In this document: piece by piece, positions 1 through 12,557 of the stretch
Numbering within the stretch: position 1 is the stretch's first letter
Layout: every line of letters begins with the position of its first letter
Assembly (NCBI GenBank): GCA_030844895.1
Contig: CM061231.1
Location: forward strand, 133,829,023-133,893,022
Reading direction: 5' to 3'
DNA: 64,000 nt
Source of the DNA: Ambrosia x helenae
Taxonomy: Eukaryota; Streptophyta; Magnoliopsida; Asterales; Asteraceae
Translations under genes and position numbers: made by a program
The notes under the pieces: generated by a model
What the model saw: only the letters and a program-made list of their open reading frames with translations
The model's database searches: none
Told to the model about the DNA's origin: nothing

Positions 1-3000
1 TGCTAAAGGTCTGTCTCTGAAGTTGATGTCTTTGAGAAGAAACAGGCAGTGTTGTTCAGTACTTTGTCTTTTTCAATGTCCACTGCATAGACATTGCCCT
101 ATCTTTTGGCTATCAGCAAAGTATGATCTTCAATGATCTTCTCTATCAACTTCTGGCCTTCTAGTGATATGATCTTGCGTGCTGTTTTGGTGAAAAAGGA
201 AGAATATCCTTTATCACACATTTGTGATACACTTAGCAAGTTGTACTCAAGGTTTTCAACCAGATTGACCTTGTCAAACTGCATTTTGCCTGAGGATACA
301 TTGCAATATCCTAGCACATATCCCTTGGCATTGTTCCCAAAGGAAACAAATAATTCTCTTTGGCTTATTAAATTGTTGATCAGGTACCTGCATCCTGTCA
401 TGTGCATTGAGCCTCCACTATCAACATACCAAATGCTATTTAGACCTCTGGAGACCCTCTGCAAAAAGAGTAGATTAGTTAGATTTAGGAACCCAAACCA
501 ATTTGGCTTTGGGTGTACTCTTGAGAACATGAATAGTAGCAGTTTGTTGTTGATCAATTTTAGAAATCCATGTCTTTTTGGTAATGGATTTATTGTTGAG
601 AACAATGGTGGGACCTTTTTGAGGTTCACCATCAACTTTGGTCATCAAAAGTTTAACCATATTTATCAAATCTTTTACCTCAGCAGTTTGTGAAACTGTT
701 GAAGGCTTTGGTATAACTTCTGAAAAAGAATTTTGAGAGGAAGACTGTGGTTGAGATTTAGTCTTTCTCTGAGAAAAGGTGTTACTTGGTTGCTGTTTGA
801 TGGGATAAAAAGTGTTTTCATATTTTTGTTTGATTTGTTTTCCCACAACCAGCTGTAAAATCTTCTTGTTATACTAATTTCCTTTTCTATATCTACAAAA
901 TTCTGTTTTGTGGTTAAATAGACCACAAATTTCACAAGGTTTTGCCTTTCCTTTCAGATTTTCAAGAATTTTGGAAGGCAAAGTACTGACATTTGTTAAA
1001 TTTAGAATTTGGTCATCGGTAGTTTTTAGGGTCTCAACTCCTGATGTAGATGAAACTACTGATGATTCATGTCAGTTATTTCTACTTCTGCAGGACTTTC
1101 TTTTCCATTTTTAAGAAAGTTCTGATGAAAAGATGTGCAGTCTTTCATACAGAAGTTTGAACTATTTTACTCCCATCATCAGCAGTTTTGGGAGTAAAAT
1201 CAGTTGGTGATTCAGTGTGCTTGTACCCTATGCCAAACTTAACATTTGATGCAGTTTGTTTGTTAAGCAGCATTTGGTAACCTCTACATGACTTCACCCA
1301 ATTTTCACAATCAACCTTGGTGTCAGCAAGCTCTTTTCTGACATTTCCTAGGTTTTCTATCATGCTTTTTATCTGTGCTTGGGTTTCAATAGCATTATTA
1401 GTCAATTTAGAAATTTCTTTTGTTTTTGAAGCAAGTTTTCTTTCTAAATCACATTTCACTTGAGTGTATTTTCTTTCAGAGTCATTGGCCTTGCCTTGTA
1501 GATGCACGTTGGTCTCTCTTATTAAAGCAAATGATTCTTTGCATGATTTTGAGCAAAGTTTTAAAAGAGACACTTTTGATACCTGTGATAAGGCAGCATT
1601 AGAGAAGCATCCCTCAAAAGCCATTAAGGCAAAGTTCTTTCTGCCATTATCAGGTTCACCCCAGTTGATGTCAAACATTTTGTTGTCTGCATCAGGACTG
1701 CATTCTGTTGTATCAAAAGGAAGACTGCTCCAGTCAACATACCCATTTGTGAAAAGACTTTCTTGAGTGGGTTGTTGAACTTGTGGAGGTTGTTGAGCAG
1801 CAGGAATGGAAGGCATCTATTGTTGGCTCTACTGTTGATGAGCAGGCATCTGTACATATTGTAATTGTGGCACATATTGGATTTGTGGAGCTTGTGCCTG
1901 TACAAAATGTGCACTTCCCCGTGTTCCAAAATTCCTATTGTAACTAGGGTTTGATGGTTTCCAGATTGTGATTGGTTAAAGCTAGAGCTTCTACACTCTC
2001 TAGCAAAGTGTCCCAACTTCTGACACTTATGACATCTCAATTTTGATTTGTCAAAACCAACTTTTGTTGAACTGTTCAGTCCTGGAAATTTCCTTCTTGG
2101 CCTTTTATAAAATTTGTTAGTTTTTATGCTTAACATGGCCAGTTGGTGTAGTATATCCATTTCCTCTAAGTCATCACTACTGAAATTTTTTAAGTCATCC
2201 ATTATAAAACACATGTTATCAGTAGTTTGACTGTTTTCTTCGTTGTCATAAGCTGGATATGACCTTTCTGATAAGATCCCAACACTTATGTCAATGTTAT
2301 CAAAAGATCCAAAATCATTAGAACAAGAGGGTGAATCTTGTCCTAAGAGTGTTGTGCTACCTGGTATATAGTCATCAGCAGTTTTACCATAGTTTTGTAA
2401 CCTTTTCTTTTGATTGATTTCTCTTTCAAAAGTAAGTAATCTCCCATGTAATTTTGTGAGTGAGAGAGAGTCAAAATCCAGTCATGACCTGGGAACTATA
2501 GAATAAGTTTCTCATTTTTCTGGTAAAGACCTTAAAAATCTATGAAGCATAGATGAGTTTATGTAGGTCTGACCATTTAACTTTAACTCGGATATTAATG
2601 AAGAGAATCTTTCAAATTGTTGTGTTAAAGTCTCTCCATTAACATGAGTAAAGGTTTCATATTGTTGAGCAAGAATTTCTCTAGTGTTGGCTATCGCCTC
2701 ATCAGTTCCTCCAAACTGTTCTTTAAGACAATCCCACAGCTCTTTGGCACTTTCACAATGTAAAAGCCCAACATAAATTTCATTTGGGAGAGCCATAGCC
2801 AACATAGAGAATGCCTTAGCATCCAGCTCAAGTTTTAGGAAATCTTCTTCAGTGTAGTCTTTTGGTTCTTTTGTTCTTTCTACTTTCGTCTCTGGATCTG
2901 TTATTACTGGTTTATGGGGTCCAAACATGACAGACTTCCAACATCCATTATTTTGTTGAGATAAAGTATGTGCCATCCTCCTTTACCAAATATTATATTC

Positions 3001-3054
3001 ATTTCTGACTAGCATAGGAGGCTTATTGGCAGATCCAGTATTATGAGGGTCCAT
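1..3054 (-). pseudogene. Decayed SIRE-type Copia gag-pol (5' part only)
   Basis: Minus-strand homologue of the intact element at 28268-39811, readable in the same order: gag start near 3054, UBN2-type gag (about 2976-2512), a CCHC zinc knuckle (about 2040-1990), the coiled-coil region (about 1816-1145), the C-terminal gag tail (846-475), then the aspartic protease with its DSG motif (about 450-410) running off the window. It is broken many times: a nonsense codon just after the NIW motif near 2980, frame changes around 2500, 1830 and 900, and another stop near 97-99. It cannot encode a polyprotein. Integrase, RT and the third ORF would lie beyond position 1. Confidence 0.9.
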
Positions 3055-3195
3055 TTTTAAGAAATTTGATTGATCAATGGTTTCTTAAAGTGATGGATGT
3101 TTAAAAAGTGAACTGAAATCCTCTATTGAATATCAATAAGAGCCTGTGTCTGATTCTCAATTTGTTAGATTGATATTTGATCAGATGAACCAGAT

Positions 3196-3207
3196 GCTCT
3201 GATACCA
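3196..3207 (-). promoter_or_regulatory. Primer binding site of the decayed Copia element
   Basis: Reads TGGTATCAGAGC on the minus strand, the standard plant Copia site complementary to initiator tRNA-Met. It sits two bases inside the LTR edge, as in the intact copy. Confidence 0.9.
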
Positions 3208-3209
3208 AT

Positions 3210-3879
3210 TGTTGGATTAGTTTCTTGTTTGTAAACAGGTTCTTGTCATGAACACTTGTTTTTATGAACTATCAAAGTAAGTTGCATAGCGGATTAAATG
3301 TTAAGTGTTCAAGTTAAAGCTTCACTTTAAACAGGGGTTATTGCTCCCCCTTGATGTATGAACTAAAGCAGTAGATGAGAATTTAAGACAGTTAATGAAT
3401 AAAATAGCAAATGCTTCAAATGATTCTCAGATATATTGAAAATTATAACTACAAAGGAATGTCTAAAATAGTGGGATGAACCCATCTATTTATAGACCAA
3501 AAGTAAACGTACATGAGAAGTATTGAAGCAATATAATATGTACAAATACTACAATAGGCTGTAGCATTGGTACTTGTACAAAGACTTAAACAATACTAAT
3601 ATTATACTAAACTACTAAAGTATAAGTCGGTTAGAATCTTCTATCAAACAACTGATGAGTGACAAACTACTGATGAGTAGTTTGTCTTTAGTAGTTCTCC
3701 AGAGACTTGTCTGGTTGGTCTTCAGAATTTCTGATCATTACTCTTCAGCACTTGATATATTCTTCTTCAGCACTTTCAGTCTTCTTATTCAGCAGTTTCT
3801 ATACTTAGAATTATTTGCAGAAACATGAATTAGACTAAGGTATCCAAAAGTAGTTTCGTCAATCCTCTTTGTCCTTACA
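3210..3879 (-). repeat. 5' LTR of the decayed SIRE-type Copia element
   Basis: About 670 bp, beginning TGTAAGGACAAAGAGGATTG and ending CCAACA on the minus strand. It is clearly related to the 720-bp LTRs at 28268 and 39092 but has many substitutions and indels, so it is much older. It keeps the AAACTACTGATG and ACTTCTGA motifs seen in the young element. Its partner LTR is outside the window, so no target duplication can be checked. Confidence 0.85.
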
Positions 3880-4202
3880 ACCTACGAGTAAAAACAATAG
3901 TATAAATTAGTTATTAACAACCTTTATATGTTAATCGTATTATGTATGAATTTGGTGTTCTTCATGTTGAATCTTGATGAACATATTTGCAAGCAGGTTT
4001 TGTTATTGTTAGTGTGACAGCCGTCACCTTTCGTTTTTATTTTTTATAACATTTCGCATTTCTATCTTGTACGTTTATTATTCAATCAATAAAACGTCGC
4101 ATTTTATCTTTCTAGTACGTTCTAAAAATATTTCATACTATTTTCGGACTTATGTAATGATGATATGAAGTTATAATAATTAAATATTAGGGATATAATT
4201 GC

Positions 4203-4286
4203 AAAAAAAATGAATTTCGTTGACCGGGACTCGAACCCGCGTCCACAGCCAAGCAAAACGGTCCAACAACCTGCTGAGCTATAGTG
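4203..4286 (-). repeat. tRNA-like Pol III unit 1
   Basis: On the minus strand an A-box-like TAGCTCAGCAGG and a perfect B-box GGTTCGAGTCC are spaced as in a tRNA, followed by a run of eight T (plus-strand 4203-4210) where a Pol III terminator would be. The acceptor ends do not pair, so this is a tRNA pseudogene or SINE head, not a working tRNA. Confidence 0.5.
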
Positions 4287-4880
4287 TTTTTTTGTGATTA
4301 TTATCCAACCAGTTTACACTTAACATCTTCCACAAACATACAGTTGACTATCAAAAGTCAACTGCAATCAAATCTTTCCAAATCAAACCTCAAAACCGTG
4401 TTTTTGTTCGTGATTATGTATGGAAACATTGTAATCGGCCTCTAGCTTATTCCCCATGCCAAGAATTCGTGTAAAAACATACCAATTATATAGGTAAACG
4501 CGTGGGTAATTAAGGAATGGGTCAATCATTCCATTCCTAAAATTCGTAGGTTATAGTATAAATAGAACCCTCTGATAGACCCTAAAGATGCCGACAAATA
4601 TCCCCTCACCATCAATTTCTGTAAGCAATTCACCCTCAAGCTAGATTAATTCGCTTTTCACTTTGTGCGTTGACTCGCGAATAGGAATCAAATCGTTTGG
4701 TATGTTCTAATTCCTTGTTTCCCTGTGTTAATCGGCCCTTTTCTAACAATAACCCCATGTTCAATCGGGTTCTATTGTAGTGTATATTTGATTTAATGTT
4801 TTAGGGTTCATATGGGGAAGATGATAACGCGCTGTAACAGCTTAAACTTAAATCAGATGAGAATCCATCATCAACTGATC

Positions 4881-4970
4881 AGTAGACCAGTTGGTGATAT
4901 CTTGTTAAGTTAATACACAAACCGGCTCATGTCTGGGTTCGAATCCAGGCACAAACTGTTATATTTTTTT
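4881..4970 (+). repeat. tRNA-like Pol III unit 2
   Basis: Contains AGACCAGTTGGT (degenerate A-box), a B-box GGTTCGAATCC at 4936-4946 flanked by a short T-stem (CTGG/CCAG), and a T7 run at 4964-4970. There is no acceptor pairing or recognisable anticodon arm. Confidence 0.45.
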
Positions 4971-5035
4971 GATAATTATAAATAATCCTTAACAGATTTA
5001 TACAAGAAATCAAAACCAATCATAAATGTTCTCAG

Positions 5036-5124
5036 GGTCTAGACCAGATGGTCTAGGCTTGTGATATAAGACGCGAACTGGCCAGAGGCCCGGGTTCGAG
5101 TCTGGGCACACGCAGTATTTTTTT
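5036..5124 (+). repeat. tRNA-like Pol III unit 3
   Basis: Contains CCAGATGGTCTAGGC, which resembles a Leu/Ser-type D-arm, then CCCGGGTTCGAGTCTGGG, a T-arm with a B-box-like core, and a T7 run at 5118-5124. It lies about 150 bp after unit 2 in the same orientation and shares the GACCAG-TGGT block with it, so the two look related. Confidence 0.45.
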
Positions 5125-7324
5125 AAACCTTTCTTTTATAATCTTTTTACTCTTATCTTTTAAAAATAGTTTTTAAAATACTAAAAGTGTCTTAAAAATT
5201 TTACAAAAATTATTTTAGGTAAATCCCATGACAAAGTTTACCATACAATTTTTAGTTATTTAAAAAATCATTTATTTTATATATATTATAAATATTACAA
5301 TTATATTCAATTAAAATTTTAAAATTCTATAAAAATATCTAAACGACTTTATAAAATTTCACAAAAATTATTTTAAACTTGTAGATCAATAATCATTTCA
5401 AAAATAAATTTTATTCCAGAAAAACTGTTTATTTAATATTTTTACTTAATTTTTGTTATTTTTAATCATAAATAAATCATAACAAATTCAAGTTTCAATA
5501 TTTTTATACCAAAATTTTATATAAATTATTTCTATCCATTTAGAACAGAAATATAAATTTTAATTTGGAATTTCTTTAATTTTAATATTTTTAGATATTA
5601 AAATTATATCTTTGACAAATAGAAATAAATATACTAAATATTCAATTTTTGAGGAAATAATTTTATAAAAATTATTTTCATACTTAAAACCTTATAACAT
5701 GACCATCCTTAATCAAAAACCTACAATAGTCTTTTATTTAATTATTTACCAAATTTCTTTATTTATTAACAATTTACCTAATTAATAAAATAATTACTTA
5801 TCCCCAAATTAGGAACCCTAGAACTACTTGTATCCTTGATAACTTAGACTCTAAGTTCATTCCCTTACAAATTATCTAATTTTTTAGGTTAATCCTTTGG
5901 GATAATCCTAATTCATATCACGTTGTTCGATAGAGTTTCAAGTTATTACGCGAACTGTGAGTATTTCCTATCCCCCTTTTGCTTTTATTCATTTTTGGGG
6001 TGTTACATGTACACTTATACAAATTACAAATACAAGTTTACATTTTTACAATACAATTCTAGTACTATGTGCATTTGCTTACAAACGTGCTTTATGCTTA
6101 GACATTACATGTAGAATACATTTGTACTTAGTGAAATCATTAACATTGTACAAACCGACCTTAACATTGGATAGCGCTATTGGATTGACAACCCGCCTAT
6201 GTTGATTCTCCCCCTTTTTCATCGGAGAATCCGTGGTCATTGTTAAGTTATTATCCATTTATTGGATAAGTACACCGCCGTTCATTTAGTACATTATACA
6301 GTCACAGGATTGATTTCGCTCATTTGTATGTTACATAGTTTACATAATTGCACTGTAGCTTTGCACTTGAATTGTATAACATTTTCCAATTTACTATATG
6401 TATTAAATCTAGGAATGCTCACCAACATTTCTTATGTTGACAAAACTTATTTGTACATGTTTCAGGTGCAGTTTGATCTTAGTACTATAACATTGGATTT
6501 TAGTGCTTGCTTTTAATAAGTTATTTCAAATTTCATGTTTCGTTCAGACTTTTGTATTTTTTTTTCCCATTTCATCTATGTAAGACAATTTAAATTATTC
6601 AATAATATATTTACATTTTAGTACCATGTGCTTTTGAACAATCGTACGTGACACCTCGATGATTCCGCCATCGGTTGGGGTGTTAAAGTTAGATTCGTGG
6701 TTATGTTCGTATGGTTGTAATGATTATTGTGTTGTGTTAGTCAGATACATGTTGAAAAACCGTCCGATTAATCAATCAGTAGTGAACTAGTTAACTTGTT
6801 AATGTGTTCACACCATGAAACTGTAACTGGGTATTGGTTTGATTAAAGTCAGGCGAATAATAATCAGGAATGTTTATCGACATGTAAAAAGGTCTTAATC
6901 GGCTTAATGGTGTTGTTACTAATCTTTGACACGGTTGATAATCTTTGTTAGTTATTTTGGTAGAAATGGTGACCTCAGTAGATTTGTGTTCCAAGTTAGT
7001 AAAATAGAATAGTTTGTGATATGCTCTCCTTTATGATAGTCTAGGTGGTTGTATTGTGTATTCGGTATTGCTTTCCTTGATTAGTGAGGTTAGAAAACTC
7101 CTAACGGATGACTAACTTATCTTTAGAAGATTTGCATGAGATTATATCAATAGCTCGCTAATGAACAATTTTAGGTGGTTAACATGTGATTATTGTGTTA
7201 GCTTTCCGAATAGTTGTCATGTTAGGATTCCCGAAAGGGATACTAATTATCTAGAAATGGGAATGTTGATCCCGCGCCTTTACTTCATATGTTATGTAGT
7301 TTACATGTTTAGGTTGTTATTATA

Positions 7325-7327
<3 letters not shown>
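5125..7327. other. AT-rich intergenic DNA with old LTR debris
   Basis: No gene seen. Short ORFs at 5923-6516 lack codon structure or motifs. GGGGTGTTACA near 5998-6007 and the block GACACCTCGATGATTCCGCC at about 6650 look like edges of TGTNACACC-type LTRs common in Asteraceae, but no paired edge or target duplication was found. Confidence 0.3.

Positions 7328-7356
<29 letters not shown>
7328..7356. repeat. (AT)n microsatellite
   Basis: Uninterrupted alternating TA run of about 28 bp. Confidence 0.9.
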
Positions 7357-7359
<3 letters not shown>

Positions 7360-7804
7360 CTATTTGGGGTCTTTTATATATATTTTTTATGCTTTATTTT
7401 AAATTAGTTAAAACAAACATTCACCTATCTTTCTTACCGGTAAATCAGTGACAACGGTCCAGTACAATCGCTCTGTGCGCGTCCATGGGTCGATACTTGG
7501 TTCTTATCTATATTTTACTACATATGTGACGGGGTGTGCTTGCCCTTTAATGTGTGTTCTAATATTAAGATTAAAATCATTTTTATAAATTTAAAACCCA
7601 AGTTGCGCTAGCGTATTGTATGTATGCTCAGAGCACATCAGTGAGTATACTTGTTTTGTATACGTTTATAATAAGTTTGCAGAATATGCTTTACAACTCA
7701 TGTGTCAAGATTTATCAAGGCATTATGTAAACACGTAGTAAACAAACATGATAAAGTCAACGAATATGATTCACACAAAGCATCCTAACACGTTTTAAAA
7801 TGAT

Positions 7805-7970
7805 TTGAGCACCATAACATGTGTTACATCTTTTTGATCAATTAAGCATCGTAACCTAAATTACGTCTATTTGAGCATTTGAGCACCGTAACCTAAGTTA
7901 CGTCTATTTGAGCACCATAACCTAAGTTATGTCTATTTGAGATTTTGAGCACCTTAACCTAAGTTAAGTC
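7805..7970. repeat. Degenerate ~30-bp tandem repeats with an inner palindrome
   Basis: Successive units of GAGCACCRTAACCTAAGTTA followed by CGTCTATTT. The core GTAACCTAAGTTAC is a near-perfect inverted repeat. At least four degenerate units lead directly into the long tandem duplication at 7958. Confidence 0.75.
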
Positions 7971-9309
7971 TAGATAACGATTTCGAGCAACCAATGTAAG
8001 TAAACTACGTTTAAGTCTAGCATAAGGCACTAAGATAACGAGACACGTATTTGAATTGTAAACGTATAAAAGATTATGTGTATATATACGTGTAATTTTT
8101 ATATATGTACATGTTTCACACCAAAAGTGTAAAAATGAAAAAGGGGATAAGTAAACTCACAGTTTGCGAAAGCGATAAAATCCAACTTAAGCTGTCGTGA
8201 ATAATAGAACTGGGAATTTCGAGGAATTCTACCTATAATGTTTAAGAATACCAATAAGGGGGATGTCTTAAAATTCTAAGGTATCTAGGGTTCTAAGGCA
8301 TTAGGGTTTGCTAAGTCGATTTGGGGAATTAGAGTTTTTTTACGATAGATGGTATTAATATAACTTGTATATCAAAAATAATATGAAAAGTTTATAAATG
8401 TGGTTAGTTAATATAATTATTACCAATTGAATATTTAGTTAAAAATTAGTTCCAAATAATTGGGACAAAAGAATTAAATCAATTGCTTTAAACTATAATT
8501 GTAAATAATTACAATAATTTAAATAATTGAACAAATAAATATAAGTTACACAAATGAGTCAAATATTGATGATTATGAATTTAGAACATAACAATATTTA
8601 TGTTTTATAAAACATTGGATTTATAAAATAGTGCCTAAGTTAAGTCTAGATAACAATTTCGAGCAACCAATGTAAGTAAACTACGTTTAAGTCTAGCATA
8701 AGGCACTAAGATAACGAGACACGTATTTGAATTGTAAACGTATAAAAGATTACGTGTATATGTACGTGTAATTTTTTATATATGTACATGTTTCACACCA
8801 AAACTGTAAAAATGAAAAAGAGGATAAGTATACTCAGAGTTTGTGAAAGCGATAAAATCCAACTTAAGCTATCGTGAATAATAGAACTGGGAATTTTGAG
8901 GAATTCTACCTATAATGCTTAAGAATACCAATAAGGGGGATGTCTTAAAATTCTAAGGTATCTAGGGTTCTAAGGCATTAGGGTTTGCTAAGTCGTTTTG
9001 GGGAATTAGAGTTTTTTTACGATAGATGGTATTAATATAACTTGTATATCAAAAATAATATGAAAAGTTTATAAATGTGGTTAGTTAATATAATTATTAC
9101 CAATTGAATATTTAGTTAAAAAGTAGTTCCAAATAATTGGGACAAAAGAATTAAATCAATTGCTTTAAACTATAATTGTAAATAATTACAATAATTTAAA
9201 TAATTGAACAAATAAATATAAGTTACACAAATGAGTCAAATATTGATGATTATGAATTTAGAACATAACAATATTTATGTTTTATAAAACATTGGATTTA
9301 TAAAATAGA
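7958..9309. repeat. 676-bp direct tandem duplication
   Basis: Copy 1 (7958 to about 8633) and copy 2 (8634 to about 9309) begin with the same CCTAAGTTAAGTCTAGATAA and end with ATTGGATTTATAAAATA. They differ by only a few substitutions and a 1-bp T-run indel, so the duplication is recent. Neither copy holds a gene. One edge falls in the short-repeat array, which suggests unequal exchange or slippage there. Confidence 0.9.
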
Positions 9310-10635
9310 TGTTAACTATTATGAATTAATAAATGATTTATTGTATTTAAATAAGCATATATACAACTAAAATACCATAATTGGTTCAAAAATGATACTT
9401 TTGTAAAAATAGTTTATATTCTTATTAGAAGCACCCAAAATAATTTTTTCATAATTTTTCTCAGTTTATTTGCATTTAAAGCTGATTTAATGAATCTAAA
9501 TCATGTTTAAATGATTAAAAATTGAAAAATCAATAAAACTAAATGTTTTCTGAACCAATAATTTTTTTTTTTCATTTTCTGATGATTAGAAAATAATTCC
9601 CAAATATTTTGGGGTTAAAATCATGTAAAATGAAATTTTAATCAACTAATTATGATTAAAAAGATTTAAATTAATAAAAATATAAAAATATAATATTTTC
9701 CAGAAAATAAAAGTGTGAAAATTAAGCTTATGGTTTTAAGATGTCAACCATAAATTTTTATAATTTTTGGAAAAAAATGGATTTATTATGAATATTTTGA
9801 GTTTAAATGAATTTTAAATAATTAAAATAAAGATTTAACAAAGTAAAAAAGAAATTCAGAATAAAAAGTGTGATTTGCTGGTTCGAACCTGGGTACCTCA
9901 CAGAGCACACATGCACACAACCCACTACACCACAAGTCTTTATGTTTGAAGAATTTAGATTGAAAATTTATTTAAAAGATTATTGAAAAACCATCATCTT
10001 CCCCAAATAACTCAAGCCAAAACCCTAACCCTAACGAAATCCCAATTGACCCGATACAAAACAGATTAGACACCAAAATCATAGGGCTAATGATCGGAAA
10101 CGGATACGGAACAAAACGGCAAAAAGGAAAATGAACTTACAAGCTTAGAGGCGATCGAAAGTTTAAAGGTTTGGTCACCTTTTGAGTGTTTCAAGAGTGG
10201 GTTTCGAAAGTTTAAAGGTCTAGGAAGGATTTTCAATGGTCAATTTATAAGGTTTATCGGTTATTTTTAACATTTGGGTCGACTTAAAGTGTTCAACGGT
10301 TACCGAATTTGAAGCTCATTAACTCAAGATTAAATACGTTTAATGCACATAAAAGGCTTATCGGTTATTAATCGGTGGAGAAACGATTTGCAACATAAAA
10401 GAAAAGTTAAAACCACTTATATCATTGTTTAGATTATGGCCGGAATTACACTCCGGTGACCGGATAATGGCCGGTAATCGACCGGAATAACAGAGGAGGG
10501 AAGAGTTTAAAGTTTTTTTTATAACTTTCCATCAATGACACATATGGCCCCTCAACTTTTAACTAGGTTAGATTATTATATAACTAGGTTAGTTTTCTTT
10601 TATAAAACTTAACCAACTAACCAAGCTTAACTTAA
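9310..10635. other. AT-rich intergenic DNA
   Basis: No gene seen apart from the tRNA-like unit at 9862-9942. AACCCTAACCCTAACG near 10021-10036 is a short telomere-box-like run, not an interstitial telomere array. Confidence 0.4.
9862..9942 (-). repeat. tRNA-like Pol III unit 4
   Basis: On the minus strand: TGGTGTAGTGGG (good A-box), GGTTCGAACC (B-box core) and a T5 run (plus-strand A5 at 9863-9867) shortly after. The acceptor ends do not pair. It has the same general plan as units 1-3. Confidence 0.45.
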
Positions 10636-10878
10636 CACTGTGTTCCAGAGTTTCATTTAGCAGAGGAAGAGACAGGAATTTGATGGAATGAAAGAAAAAC
10701 TGTGTTCTAGAGTTTTTGTATAGAGAGAAAGGAAGGGAAGATGAGGGAAAATAGTGGGATTTTTAGGCATAAATTCCGTCTTTCCAATTTGGAAGGAACA
10801 CGAGAGAAGGGAATGGGAGGAAGATAAGGAGAGATTCCTTTCTCTTCACCCCCTTAAATGAAACTCTGGAATAGAGCG
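10636..10878. mobile_element. MITE with TAA duplication (PIF/Harbinger-like)
   Basis: Terminal inverted repeats TTCCAGAGTTTCATTTA, with a few differing outer bases, are flanked on both sides by TAA. The 243-bp length, inverted repeats and 3-bp TWA-type duplication match Tourist-like MITEs. It has no coding capacity. Confidence 0.65.
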
Positions 10879-12310
10879 TAAATGTTTCTTTTTTCAAAAC
10901 TCTAACGAACTTTAAAATTGAAAATTTCATAAAACCCATTCCGAATAACGTTTCAATATACGCACTTGATGAAAACGTAGATACGATCCATAATAAATGC
11001 AAACGATATATATTGGATTCGATCTTCTATTATATTCGACAACAACAAAATTTACAAAGACTAAAATAGAAACATTTGAATACATGAAGGACTACAATTG
11101 ACAACTTGACAAAGATAAGGATGACGGATGTCACAATCGCGGTAGTAACATACTTAACGTCTAGCTAACGTTCGATAAAATAGTAAAGCGGATTTGATCT
11201 TTCACACATATGATACTTGTTTTGAAACAGTTGTGAACTCACCAGCTTTATGTTGACCTTTTAAGCATGTCTTTAAGGTTTAAATTTTGGCAATGACACG
11301 GTTGGAAATAAACGATGTATTGGGATTGAAGACCTTAGAAGGTTTAGAAATGGCGTTTAGGAAATAAAAGTCTTAGATGCCTCATTCCGTTGCGTAGCAA
11401 AGGTACCAAACGTTCACAACCGATGTGGAAAAATCGGGGTGTGACGAGTTTGAGCTAGCATCGCGTGGTACCAGCTTTTTGTGGGTCATGTCTTAAAACA
11501 ATTAAACAATTTATGTGTTTTTATGATGGCTTACCTGTCAAGACAATTTAATTAATTCTTGTTTTTGTAAAACAATTTGAATGGTTTGGTATCAATTCTA
11601 TCTTATCTTATGTGTTGCTCAAACCTTGTGCTTAAAAGCTTTTCGAAGTCGCATTCCCGTATTTTCGCCTAGACGGGATGTGACATCTAAGAAATTAAAA
11701 ACCTATCAATATGTCAAGAGATCATATCATTATAATAACACCCCTATACAAAGTAAAAATATATTAGTAAAAACATAGAAATGAGTTTCTAACTCACTAC
11801 ATGTTCATCTTGGCTTAAACCTTCATTTGATCGGTGTTAATACATGTAGAGGCAATCATAGTTTCTAACTCGCTACATGTTCATCATAGTTTTTTAAATA
11901 TATACATTTGGATCATTAATGAAAATTTTCAAAACAATACTAAGTTCAATGTAAAGTAAGGCAAAAGTTTAACTTATTATAAAAGGTAATGAGCCCAACT
12001 TGATTAACAAAAGCAAGATGTTAAATCGAATATCCAAAAGATATGTAAAGATATCCAATCCAAAAGACATATAAAGATATCCAAATGTAAAGGTTCTCAA
12101 GTTACATTTCGAAAGTGAAGTACACGTGATAAATACTAAATAGAATCTCAAACTACACAAGTAGAGCTTTCAGAATACTTAGGATAGCAAATATCAAAAG
12201 CATACATTCTTCACCAACAATCATGCTAACATACAATCATGTTATTATATTCTGAATAAAATTATTAAATGTCCGACTATGTTGCTTGATTTGTTGGTAA
12301 ATAAATTAAT
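10879..12310. other. Intergenic DNA with LTR fragments
   Basis: No gene seen. GGGGTGTGAC near 11430 and GGGATGTGACATC near 11680 look like TGTNACACC-type LTR edges, without paired ends. A short block (TTTCTAACTC.CTACATGTTCATC) is repeated at about 11787 and 11861. Confidence 0.3.
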
Positions 12311-12477
12311 TTTCACCGCCCACCATTTGGTGAAGTGGTATGGGAAAATGAAGATAAGAGATTGAGGCCATTTAGTCTCAAGTTCGAATCCGATCCAGAG
12401 GATTTTACCACAGTGGGCCTTCAGGCGGCGGGTTTTTTCCTGAATTGGTCTACCCAGTGGACAACCATTTGTCTAGC
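12311..12477 (+). mobile_element. SINE-like tRNA-derived repeat
   Basis: TTTGGTGAAGTGGTATGGG (A-box-like) is followed about 50 bp later by AAGTTCGAATCC (B-box-like), then a non-tRNA body. The arrangement is that of a tRNA-derived SINE head plus body. No clear 3' tail, because the next element abuts it. Confidence 0.45.
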
Positions 12478-12557
12478 TAGGGGTGAGCAGAAACTGTTCG
12501 CTTACGGTTATGGTTTAACCCAAAAAACTAAAACGAACCAGACCGTGCACACCCCTA
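12478..12557. mobile_element. Small hAT-like MITE
   Basis: Inverted ends TAGGGGTGAGCA and TGCACACCCCTA bound 80 bp. The flanking octamers (TGTCTAGC/GTGCTAGC) match only partly, so the superfamily is a guess from the ends. Confidence 0.4.

Noticed and set aside
133..693. Long plus-strand ORF at the left edge
   Set aside because: It is the antisense shadow of the decayed gag-pol, which has recognisable protease and gag motifs on the other strand.
4013..6007. Possible 2-kb LTR from TGTGACAG to GGTGTTACA
   Set aside because: The 5-bp flanks (GTTAG and TGTAC) differ and no PBS or PPT is near, so the pairing of these ends is not supported.
5923..6516. Cluster of short plus-strand ORFs
   Set aside because: Cys/Tyr/Leu-rich translations of AT-rich DNA, overlapping in different frames, with no conserved motif.
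10021..10036. Telomere-like CCCTAACCCTAA
   Set aside because: Only two partial units and not the plant CCCTAAA array; at most a telo-box.
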